A DNA stretch of 64,000 bases from Dorea sp. D27 (GTDB taxonomy: Bacteria; Bacillota; Clostridia; Lachnospirales; Lachnospiraceae): NCBI RefSeq assembly GCF_001185345.1, contig NZ_KQ236747.1, positions 208,073 to 272,072 on the forward strand. The letters are read 5' to 3'. Each line of letters begins with the position of its first letter. Within the stretch, counting starts at the first letter, position 1. Of this stretch, positions 42,269-50,800 are shown in pieces. The notes beneath the pieces are model-generated. The model ran no database searches and had not been told where the DNA came from. It saw nothing but the letters and a program-made list of their open reading frames with translations. Both the position numbers and the translations under genes were made by a program.

Positions 42269-42701
42269 TAAGAAGGCGTATCATGATTATTTTATCCTGG
42301 ATACTTACGAGACGGGCATAGCCTTGCACGGGACAGAGGTGAAATCCCTGCGCATGGGCAAATGCAGCATAAAAGAGTCATTTATCAGGATAGAAGACGG
42401 GGAAGTATACATCTATGGCATGCACATCAGCCCGTATGAAAAGGGGAATATATTTAATAAGGACCCGCTCAGGGTCAGAAAGCTGCTGCTCCATAAGTCG
42501 GAAATCAACAAGATGCTTGGGAAGACGAAGGAGAAAGGCATTGCAGTGATCCCTCTGAAGGTGTATTTTAAAGGGAGCCTTGTAAAGGTAGAAATTGGTC
42601 TTGCCAAGGGGAAGAAGCTATATGACAAACGTCAGGATATTGCCAAAAAAGACCAGCAGAGGGAGGCCCAGAGAGATTTCAAGGTGCGCAACCTTGGATA
42701 G
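42234..42701 (+). CDS. smpB: SsrA-binding protein SmpB
   Basis: A 155-residue SmpB that delivers tmRNA to stalled ribosomes. Characteristic motifs are [46 protein letters not shown], and the basic tail [20 protein letters not shown]. The start MAKSNGK (42234) lies after GGAGAG within the end of rnr. tmRNA itself is encoded about 1.5 kb downstream. Confidence 0.97.
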   Translation: MAKSNGKMIANNKKAYHDYFILDTYETGIALHGTEVKSLRMGKCSIKESFIRIEDGEVYIYGMHISPYEKGNIFNKDPLRVRKLLLHKSEINKMLGKTKEKGIAVIPLKVYFKGSLVKVEIGLAKGKKLYDKRQDIAKKDQQREAQRDFKVRNLG

Positions 42702-42737
42702 ACGGTGGTATCGGCGGGACAAGATGGAGGATATGAG

Positions 42738-42974
42738 ATGGTACCTGTTAATAAAGGAGACCTGCGGAAGCTGGTCACACAGACTACGGTGGAGACGTAC
42801 GAAGAACTGACACCACAGCTTATTCAGCTGATAGAGAGGACAAAGCACGATGAGGAACTGACAGAGGCTCAGAAGCAGGATGAAATAGCGCTGCATATGA
42901 TGGGATATATCAAATCATGCACGAATGAAATCATCATCGAAGTGCTGTCGGAAATACTAGGACTTACAGAATAA
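42738..42974 (+). CDS. Small conserved helical protein, unknown function
   Basis: A 78-residue, acidic, mostly helical protein (TYEELTPQLIQLIERTKHDEELTEAQKQDEIALHMMGYI). It has a GGAGG ribosome site 7 nt before the ATG at 42738. It lies 36 nt behind smpB and 18 nt before the zinc-ribbon membrane protein. No domain is recognised. Confidence 0.7.
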   Translation: MVPVNKGDLRKLVTQTTVETYEELTPQLIQLIERTKHDEELTEAQKQDEIALHMMGYIKSCTNEIIIEVLSEILGLTE

Positions 42975-42992
42975 GGACACGGAGGATAAGAA

Positions 42993-43535
42993 ATGGGTTA
43001 TTGTATAAAATGCGGCGCAAAAGCCGACGATGGAACTAGATACTGTCCCCAGTGCGGAGCAGAGATACCCCCACAGGGGCGTCAGGAATATACATACGGG
43101 CAGGATATGAACCGGCACGAATACTACGGGCAGAGCAACAGCGCTTCGGGTATGGGTTATGAGAGCAGACACGACGGCAGAGCATATTTTGACATGCATG
43201 ACGTGCGTACGAATAAAGCCATGGGGGTACTGTCGTATATCGGCATATTAGTACTGATACCAATCCTTGCAGGAAACAAGAACTCGGAATATGTCAGATT
43301 CCACTCGAACCAGGGACTCGTACTCTTCATCGTGTCCGTGGTAGTAAATCTGCTGTCCGGCAATTGGGTATTCGGCCTCCATTCCTTTATCAATTTCGGA
43401 GGCTGGTGGTTTGGCTGGATATTTGATTTCATAGAACTTGCATTATTTATCATTGCAATCATGGGTATCGTACATGCATGCAGAGGAGAAAGAAAAGAAC
43501 TGCCGATAATCGGACAGATTCATCTGCTTAAGTAA
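42993..43535 (+). CDS. Zinc-ribbon membrane protein, DUF4870-like
   Basis: A 180-residue protein. The N-terminal zinc ribbon uses C4, C7, C18 and C21. A polar tether (residues 25-65) leads to a membrane region with three helices (YIGILVLIPILAG, VLFIVSVVVNLLSG, IELALFIIAIMGIVHA) and the SEYVRFHSNQGL segment typical of DUF4870-type proteins. The function is unknown. Its stop codon lies inside the repeat at 43531. Confidence 0.83.
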   Translation: MGYCIKCGAKADDGTRYCPQCGAEIPPQGRQEYTYGQDMNRHEYYGQSNSASGMGYESRHDGRAYFDMHDVRTNKAMGVLSYIGILVLIPILAGNKNSEYVRFHSNQGLVLFIVSVVVNLLSGNWVFGLHSFINFGGWWFGWIFDFIELALFIIAIMGIVHACRGERKELPIIGQIHLLK

Positions 43536-43620
43536 AGCGGATGCCGGCAGGGAGGCAAGGGGGCAGGGGAGCATCCGCTCCGATGCGTCCGGCTCCCCTC
43601 CCGTAGCCTAATCTGCTGCC
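43531..43620. repeat. Dispersed hairpin repeat, copy 2
   Basis: It starts AGTAAAGCGGATGCCGGCAG and closes with inverted AGCAGATTAGGC-type sequence. The inner hairpin GCATC CGCTCC GATGC is followed by GTCCGG, as in copy 3 at 63533-63554. It separates two convergent genes, so it may serve as a two-way terminator. Confidence 0.7.
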
Positions 43621-43626
43621 CTCTAA

Positions 43627-44052
43627 TTACTCGATTGTAATCAGTTTTGGCTGTTCTTCAACTTTCTGCACCTCTTTCGGAATCTGCAGAAGAAGCACGC
43701 CGTCGCGGAAGGACGCCCTGATATCATCCTGGGTTACCTTGTCACCGACATAGAAGCTTCTGTTACAGCTTCCTGTGTAGCGCTCTTTGTGCAGACAGTT
43801 TCCTTTTGCATCTTTTTCTTCTTTTGTCTCATCCCGGTTTGCCGTAATGGTCAGATATCCGTCTTTTAAATCTGCCTTGATATCCTCTTTGGCATATCCG
43901 GGGAGTTCCATCTCAATCATATAGCTCCCGTCTTTTTCATGGATATCCGTCTTCATAATCTGTGAAGATGAATTCTCGAACGGACGGGAAAAGAACGGAT
44001 CCTTGAACATATCATCAAATAAGTTGTTTATGCTTCTGTTTGCAAGTAACAT
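43627..44052 (-). CDS. Small heat-shock protein Hsp20
   Basis: A 141-residue alpha-crystallin-type chaperone. The core domain is at about residues 38-130, with MEMELPGYAKEDIKADLKDG and the RSFYVGDKVTQDDIRASFRDGVLLLQIPK stretch. The ribosome site AGGAGG precedes the ATG. A CIRCE element lies upstream, so it is expected to be repressed by HrcA and induced by protein damage or heat. Confidence 0.95.
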   Translation of the reverse strand: MLLANRSINNLFDDMFKDPFFSRPFENSSSQIMKTDIHEKDGSYMIEMELPGYAKEDIKADLKDGYLTITANRDETKEEKDAKGNCLHKERYTGSCNRSFYVGDKVTQDDIRASFRDGVLLLQIPKEVQKVEEQPKLITIE

Positions 44053-44125
44053 AAGTCATTCCTCCTTGTTTATATATACTGTTGTATTTGTTTTATTTGC
44101 TATACATTATATATAACACTAATTG

Positions 44126-44152
44126 TTAGCACTGTCAATAGGTGAGTGCTAA
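44126..44152. promoter_or_regulatory. CIRCE element (HrcA operator)
   Basis: TTAGCACTG, a 9 nt spacer and GAGTGCTAA: the CIRCE palindrome with one change from consensus. It lies 74 nt ahead of the Hsp20 gene. Confidence 0.92.
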
Positions 44153-44175
44153 TTTTTTAAAATTTTAGGCTGCCC

Positions 44176-44204
44176 TTGACATTTATTATATCTCAACATA
44201 TAAT
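44176..44204 (+). promoter_or_regulatory. Consensus promoter of ssrA
   Basis: TTGACA (44176-44181), 17 bp and TATAAT (44199-44204). Transcription would begin about 40 nt before the mature 5' end of tmRNA. Confidence 0.9.
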
Positions 44205-44252
44205 TAATTATGCTATATACGAGATGTCTGTAGGCCAGGTACACGATTATCA

Positions 44253-44600
44253 GGGCTTGTACTGGTTTCGACGGGGGTCTGGAAGTTGGAGAAGCCATCC
44301 GTAGCGGGACACTACGTTAAAAGTTCCAATTAAATATAAACGCAGACAATAGAGAATTAGCGTACGCAGCCTAATTAGGCTGTAGTCGGCCTTAGGTTTT
44401 CCACCGCTTAAGAAACCGGCTTCAAACAGGTGGAGCACTTCGTTTCCAAAGCTTTGAGGGAATGGAAGAACTTATGAAGCTACTAAAACCGGAAGCCTGT
44501 CATTAGGCGGCCGGCAGAGGGAATGTCAATATAATGACTGTGATGGGAGATGCTTCGATGGAGGGGCTTTCGGACGCGGGTTCAACTCCCGCCAGGTCCA
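44253..44600 (+). ncRNA. ssrA: Transfer-messenger RNA
   Basis: The 5' end reads GGGCTTGTACTGGTTTCGAC and the 3' end GGTTCAACTCCCGCCAGGTC, giving the tRNA-like acceptor (GGGCUUG with CAGGUCC) and T-loop. The resume codon GCA is at 44342. The tag reads ADNRELAYAA and stops at TAA (44372-44374), giving the degradation tag A-ADNRELAYAA. The CCA end is not encoded. It acts with SmpB and RNase R to rescue ribosomes and mark the partial proteins. Confidence 0.97.
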
Positions 44601-44602
44601 TT

Positions 44603-44632
44603 AAAAAACGCCGTAGTTACGGCGTTTTTTTC
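44603..44632 (+). terminator. Terminator of ssrA
   Basis: AAAAACGCCGTA with TACGGCGTTTTTTT, an 8 bp GC-rich core and a two-nucleotide loop. The A-run makes it usable by the convergent LuxR-type gene also. Confidence 0.9.
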
Positions 44633-44644
44633 GGTTTCGCTAAA

Positions 44645-47203
44645 TTAGATAATCTTCAGTTCTTTTGCCTTTAATACGGCATCCATTGCGTTATGGACTC
44701 CCAGCTTCTCATAGGCTATCGAAAGGTGCGTCTTTACCGTTGGGAGTTTTAAGTTTGTCATATCCGCAATCTGCTGCGCACTGTTGCCTTGGGCCAGAAG
44801 CTCCATCACCCGTTTTTGCTGGCGGGACAATTTGATGATGCCGGTATCTTCCTGCAGATGGTAGGCTACACCTTTCCGTCTTTTGGAAACCTGGTATGTA
44901 CGAAGCAGCACCGCATTCACATAAGCGGGAAGCAGAGGCCCGGTATAGGTGCTTTTTGTAATCCTTGCATAAATTTTCCGGAGAATCGGGAGTATGGAGA
45001 GTCCTTCCTCTGCAAAGAGACGGATGAAGCCATATGGCTGCATACGCTCCAGTGCCCTTTCCAACAGTTCCTGTGCCTGGGTACGAGACTTCTGCGCCCA
45101 CAACAATGCGGCATGCAGGACTTCTGCTTCAGCGATGTCGGCAGGCCGGCGGTAATGGGAGGCAAAGTCTTGTATGCGCAGCAGCAGTTCTTCCGCCTTT
45201 TTTGCCTCACTGCGCACCAGATAGGCCCGGGCAGTGACGAGGTACTGGAAGAGCTTGTATAATTGCAGATGCCCGGTATCTTCGGTGACATAATACTGGG
45301 CAAGCCATATATTAGCGGCATTCACACTGCCGTCCCACAGCTTTAGACGTGTCTTGTAAGCCTCGAAATTGGGCATAAAATATTGCTCTTTCGCCACTAA
45401 TTCCCCCAGGTCTTTCAGCACAGGCTCCGCCTTTGCCGTATCCCCCATAGCCTGGCAGATGCTGTGCAGGACAATCAGAGAGCAGAAGACACCTTCTTTG
45501 CTGTTTTCCGGTGTCAGAAGGCTGTTACAGTATGTGGCGTGTGCAAGCGCATCCTCCAGCTGGTCCCGTTCATAGGCAAATCCAGCCATCAGGCCCGGCT
45601 TTACATACACCCATTCCGTGCCAAGAACCTTACCGAAAGTGTTGGACAGTTTGTCAAAAATCTGATCTCCGGCCAGCAGCAGGTCACAGTAATCGCGGTT
45701 GCTGCGGTGCATATACGGGAAATTATGGGCAAATGAAACAATGGATTTTGTGACTTTTCCATTGGAGAAACTTTTGATAAACCGTCCCAGCCATCCAAAC
45801 CGTTTGATTTGGGACACGAAGCTTTCCCGATGGTCCACGCTGTAAGCAAGCGCCACATATTCCATGTATTCCGGAGTATGCAGGGCAATGGAAGGGACAC
45901 TTTTGTACAAGGCATCCAGATGAATCTCCATGCTTTCGTAATCTCCGGTCACATAGGCATACCATACACGGGAAATCCGAAGGGCCGGATATTCACGGAA
46001 AGCTTCGTCAGGGAAATCCCGGAAAAAAGTGGCAAAGTACTCTATATTTTCTACCATAACCCGGTTGCTCTCATCAAACACATAGGAATAGAAATAAGGG
46101 CCGATTCCTTTGTAATCCCCGCTTTTCAGCCAGTACTGCAGGCTCATCAGGTGGTTCTGCTGCTCGTTAAAGTATTGGGCGCAGATCTTAAAAAGTGCCT
46201 CCTCCACTTCCGGCATCGCATCACGGCGCATGTTACAGAGAAAATCCAGAAACAGATGGTGGTAGCGGTAGAGGTCGTCTCCAAGATGGATGACGAATGC
46301 GTTCTCCGCACAGAGCCGGTCCAGAAGTTCTTTACTGTCGTTCCTCTGCGTGAGCCGGTCTGCCAAAGCAGCAGGCATCTCGCTAAGAACGGATGTCCGC
46401 ATACAAAAGTCTTTCAGATCATGATCCCATCGGTCCCATATCTGCCGTTTGATAAAATTCTCCAGAACCTGATCTTCCACATCTCCATCGATGAGCCCAC
46501 TCTGGGCGATGGCATTCACGCCGATTGGCCATCCACCGGTCAGCGCCTGGGCGTTCTTCAGCTCCTCCGGTGAAAGAAAATGGCCCATGCTCTGAAAATA
46601 CCCCCTGATTTCAGGAGAAGTAAAACGAAGATCTTCCGGCCGGATGATGGAAACCTGTTCCCGGGATTCCTGGTCAAGCAACTCGTGGGAAGGCTCGCTC
46701 CGGGTGAGGATACATACCGTAAAAGAATGAGGGAGCCGCTTGAGGACAAGGGGCAGGGATTTCAGAATTTCTTCATTGCTAATCAAGTGCATGTCATCCA
46801 GCACCAGGGAAAACTTCTGCTCTGCCGGGTAAAATTCAGACAGCATCTGAATCACATGTTCCACAGGGGAGGTGGAGAAGGCAGGACTTATTAAAACATC
46901 GGCCATATTCTGATTCTGAGGCTGGACGGACATGATTCCGCGGGCAAGAAGCTTATAAAATATAGAGATGCCATTGTCGTAGGCGTCCAGTCCGATCCAG
47001 ATGGCTTTTCTGTCTGTGTCCGCCAGCCAGAGCAGCGTAGTCACTGTCTTTCCGTAGCCGGCGGGAGCGCAGACATATATCATCCGGCGTTCAGCAGCCT
47101 GATGAAAACGATTCAGCAGTTCCCGGCGGGGAGCGCAGACATCCGGAAGTCTTGCAGGTTCAAATTTATCATTTAATAAGCAGGTCTCGTCCAAGTGTAT
47201 CAC
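44645..47203 (-). CDS. MalT-type LuxR-family ATP-dependent transcriptional regulator
   Basis: An 852-residue STAND-class regulator. The NTPase has Walker A APAGYGKT (46-53), Walker B LVLDD (133-137) and the winged-helix region after it. A TPR-like superhelix (about 330-770) is the signal-sensing part, and a LuxR-type HTH (KLSRQQKRVMELLAQGNSAQQIADM, then LPTVKTHLSIAYEKL) is at the C-terminus. It diverges from a four-helix protein and a giant surface protein, across a palindrome-rich region. The inducer is not known. Confidence 0.93.
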   Translation of the reverse strand: MIHLDETCLLNDKFEPARLPDVCAPRRELLNRFHQAAERRMIYVCAPAGYGKTVTTLLWLADTDRKAIWIGLDAYDNGISIFYKLLARGIMSVQPQNQNMADVLISPAFSTSPVEHVIQMLSEFYPAEQKFSLVLDDMHLISNEEILKSLPLVLKRLPHSFTVCILTRSEPSHELLDQESREQVSIIRPEDLRFTSPEIRGYFQSMGHFLSPEELKNAQALTGGWPIGVNAIAQSGLIDGDVEDQVLENFIKRQIWDRWDHDLKDFCMRTSVLSEMPAALADRLTQRNDSKELLDRLCAENAFVIHLGDDLYRYHHLFLDFLCNMRRDAMPEVEEALFKICAQYFNEQQNHLMSLQYWLKSGDYKGIGPYFYSYVFDESNRVMVENIEYFATFFRDFPDEAFREYPALRISRVWYAYVTGDYESMEIHLDALYKSVPSIALHTPEYMEYVALAYSVDHRESFVSQIKRFGWLGRFIKSFSNGKVTKSIVSFAHNFPYMHRSNRDYCDLLLAGDQIFDKLSNTFGKVLGTEWVYVKPGLMAGFAYERDQLEDALAHATYCNSLLTPENSKEGVFCSLIVLHSICQAMGDTAKAEPVLKDLGELVAKEQYFMPNFEAYKTRLKLWDGSVNAANIWLAQYYVTEDTGHLQLYKLFQYLVTARAYLVRSEAKKAEELLLRIQDFASHYRRPADIAEAEVLHAALLWAQKSRTQAQELLERALERMQPYGFIRLFAEEGLSILPILRKIYARITKSTYTGPLLPAYVNAVLLRTYQVSKRRKGVAYHLQEDTGIIKLSRQQKRVMELLAQGNSAQQIADMTNLKLPTVKTHLSIAYEKLGVHNAMDAVLKAKELKII

Positions 47204-47256
47204 CTCTTGTGTTTTTGTTTATTTTATCATGATACCATACAATCAGCAATCAAAAC

Positions 47257-47343
47257 CTCATACTCGTATGAGTGAGGGCTTTAGAGATCTGAAGTGGACT
47301 TGTCCACTTTGTTCTAAAACCTTGTACTTGGAACAACTTTTAG
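47257..47343. promoter_or_regulatory. Cluster of palindromes in the regulator-adhesin divergon
   Basis: CTCATAC TC GTATGAG (47257-47272), AAGTGGAC TT GTCCACTT (47292-47309), and TTGTTC with GAACAA (47309-47336, overlapping CTAAAA with TTTTAG). Three distinct dyads in under 90 bp lie between two divergent genes. They are the best candidates for operators of the MalT-type regulator. No gene is seen in 47204-47477. Confidence 0.65.
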
Positions 47344-47477
47344 CAATGTCCAAAAGGAAAGCCGAAAAAAATAGATGAAAAACTTCATACTGATACGATT
47401 CTGCGTTCTGCATTTTACAGTTATGATATATGGTATATCCGGAAGGGAAGCGGACTGAAGTGAAGGGGGCAGAGCCT

Positions 47478-47810
47478 ATGAATCAAGAGTTGGAAATGCA
47501 GGCCATGGATTTTGCAATCCATGTGGCAGAGCTTGTGAAATATCTGAGAGAGGAAGGCGGTAACTTTCCGCTTTGTGACCGGCTGCTTACGGCGGCAACC
47601 GGGCTTGGCTGTGACTGCCGTGCCTGGAGCAGGGAGGGCAGTGGCCGTGTACTCGGCCGTGCGCTTCTGCTGACAGAGGAAATTGATTATGTCCTGGAGA
47701 TAGCACTGAGGGCAGGATATCTGAATGACAAACAGAGCAGACCAATCCGGGAGGATTGCAAGAGACTGAGGCGCCAGCTGGAAACGTGTGCCCGGGAAAT
47801 AAGAGAATAA
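47478..47810 (+). CDS. Four-helix bundle protein (23S IVS/Avd-like fold)
   Basis: A 110-residue helical protein of the small four-helix group (MQAMDFAIHVAELVKYLREE, then ALLLTEEIDYVLEIALRAGYLND). The start at 47478 follows AGGGGGC; a longer frame to 47430 has no site. Relatives include rRNA intervening-sequence proteins and diversity-generating retroelement accessory (Avd) proteins, but no reverse transcriptase or template repeat is present here. It lies 30 nt ahead of the giant surface gene and may be cotranscribed with it. Confidence 0.78.
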   Translation: MNQELEMQAMDFAIHVAELVKYLREEGGNFPLCDRLLTAATGLGCDCRAWSREGSGRVLGRALLLTEEIDYVLEIALRAGYLNDKQSRPIREDCKRLRRQLETCAREIRE

Positions 47811-47840
47811 CATAGAAAAGAACGAAAGGTGGTTTCTTAC

Positions 47841-50800
47841 ATGAGAAGAATCAAAGAGCATTACCGATGGCCCGCTCTGCTGCTGTGCGTATGCATGCTG
47901 GCGGGTCTGTCCCCATTTACCGGGGAGACATTTGCACAGAAAGGGGAAGATTCTGGCAATGTGCAAAACAGTGCCGCAGTACCGGATAATGCACTGGCCG
48001 ACGACGCCTATAAAGATTTTGGCTTTCAATCCCTGCCGGACCAGGAGGCATTCTCTTCCTCCGAACACCCACTGGACGGTTTCGAGGGCACAGCCATGTC
48101 ACAGCTCTACGTGGGTTACATGAATAAAGAGAAGTCACAAAAAGGCAAGTATGCGGTGTATAACACCATGTCCAGCCGCAGCAAGGAGGGCGCAAAGATT
48201 AGTGGCAACGGTGCTTCGGGATATCTGGATGCCGCCCCTGTCAGCCCGGCCTCTGACTATGCGGACATTAATGCTGGCGGGCCGGTAGAGAGCGGCGACT
48301 ACCGCACGCTCAATTCCGTGTCTCTTGACATGGGCAGCAACAGTGACGGTTCAGGCGGCAAGCGGGAGGTCATATGCGAGTCCATCCTGCTCACAGGCAA
48401 GGAGCGAAACGTAAAAGGCGCCAAAAAGACGAGCTGGCTGTGCGTGCGCACGCTGGTCCACTCCGGCAATGGTTACAAACCTGCAGGCATCCGTTATGTC
48501 AAGCTGGCAAAAGACAATAAGAGCATGGGCGATATGGACGTGCGTGCCGCGCAGGGGCTGAATGCCTTGACGGCGGGAGATTATGACGGCAACGGAGTAG
48601 ACGAGCTGGCGGTGTACGTGCCGTCTTTTACAGAGCCTTACATCCAGCTTTATACGATTGGGGAGGACGGAAGTATCACCGAGGGAACAAAGATTATCCT
48701 CAACGAGCTTGCCGCTGTCAACGACCCGCAGCAGTACCGGTTCAGCTTCACCGGGTGGAACCTGCCCATCGTAAACCTTACGACTGCCACACTTTCGCGT
48801 GAGGTCACCAAAAAGGACAGCCTCGTCATCAGTACGTGCCTGCCGCGCAGCAACGCAAAAGCCTATAAGGGGCGCAGCCAGCTGCCTGCTCTGGCCGTCT
48901 ACGAGCAGGACGCAGGACGTATGAAGCAGACATATTTAGACCATCTTAGTTACGGCAGCTACTACATGCGCTTCCCGGCAACCGTGGAGGCAGACCTAAA
49001 CGCAACCGGGACCCATGAACTTGTAATTGCAGGTTATGTGGATACGTGGACAGATACCAATAATCAGGAGCTGAAGAAACAACCATTCCAGAAGTACTGC
49101 GTTAACATGCTTGTGTATGACAAGGATACGAAGTCCTACAAGATGACATACTCAAAGCCATTGGAGTATACGCCTGAAAACGATGTAAAAAAAGTGATGG
49201 CCGCGGACAGCGGATATGCCATGAGTGAGCCTGTGGCACTTGCAGCGGCGGCTTTAAGCGAAGTTACAGATAACGATTACCTTTTCCTTGAAGGGGCTGT
49301 GCTAAGCTTCCGGGAGGCGGCGGGCGTGAAAAAGGACGACACCGAGCAGGAAAGGCTTTTGGCCGGCTCTCTCGTTAAGCATATGGAAATGAGCATGAAA
49401 CCGAGTGAGGTCACGGTCAGCCACGCGGTTTCCGGCCGTTTCGCCGCAGACCACCCGGGCAGCGAGCAGATTGCCCTTGTGTGGAACGACAACTATCACA
49501 ATCCGAACGCAGTGGCGGACTGCAACCTCACCTGGATTTGGATGGACGGCGCGAACAATGTGGTGCAGCAGGACACCAACTACCAGTATCTGAAGGGGCG
49601 TGACGCCGATGGCAGCGGCACATTCCTGACGCTGTCGAAGGTGAATGATACGGCGAACCGGGCGGTTTATAGATATAAGGACAAGCAGTACGGCTACAGC
49701 GCCCCTAATGCGCTTATGTCTCTTCCTGCCATCCCGTACTGGAAGGAGCTGCCCTATGGAAATGGGGTGGGGGATGTATTTTTCTCGGTAGGAAATGAGC
49801 TGGAGGGCTCGGCTGGCGGCAGCCTGAGTGTTTCGGCAGGAGTCACCGGTTCTATTACCGCTATGATGGGCGCGGGCATGGCGGGAAATAAGGTCATCGG
49901 GGGTCTGGAGGTGGATATGGACGCCGCATTTGAGCAGTCGGTATCGCTGCAGGCGGGGCTTTCTGTGGGCAATACCCAGACGTACAGCGCGCCGGGTGAT
50001 AAGAACCATGTGCTGGCGTATGTGACGCCTATGGTGACTTACGAGTATGAGGTGTGGGTTCCGGCCTTTGAGGTGACTCAGGAGACAGCGAAAGAGTATA
50101 AGAGGCTGACGGGAAGTGACGTTCTGAAAAATGAGGACGGCGCTGTGTACAAGGTGGGCGATACTGTGCCGGCGGGCTGGTACAGCTACAATATGCACGT
50201 TCCTTATTCGCCTACGTATACACTGCTTACGATGGAGCAGTACAATGAGGCGTATACAAAGCATGGTCTTGGAACGGGCAAGATTGATATGAGCGCCTAT
50301 GACTTTACCGTGGGGGACCCGACGACTTACAAGAAGGAGTTCAAGGATATCCCCCATTACGATCCGGCGCTGAAGATGGTGTCACATCCTAAGGACGTTA
50401 TAGATGGTGATACGACGAATGGGATTGAATTTGACGCAGGCGCCAGTGTAAGCGGCAGCGTGACGGCGGGCCTTAAGGTCAGCGGGTCTGTACTGGCCAA
50501 GGTGGAGGGAGAGGTGAATTTCTTCGGAGCCGGAAAGCTGGAGGGCTCCGTAGGCCAGACTGGCGGAATCGGGGAAAGTATCACCGGCGAGGTGGGCTTT
50601 ACCGTTTCTATCGGCACGGGGGCAACCATCAATCCGCTGCCTAAGGGCTACGGGGATTATAGTTTTCAGACGACCATGGGCGTGTGGCCCTGTGCAGGAC
50701 ATGGCTCTCTGCTTACGACTGGGTTTATCGTAGAGGAGAAGGCGTACATTCCGCCTCTGCCGCCGGAAAATCCTTATGTATATGAGACGGGGATGCAGGA

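Noticed and set aside
47478..47810. Avd-like protein as sign of a diversity-generating retroelement
   Set aside because: No reverse transcriptase, template repeat or variable C-type lectin domain was found in the window, and the fold is also common in unrelated contexts.
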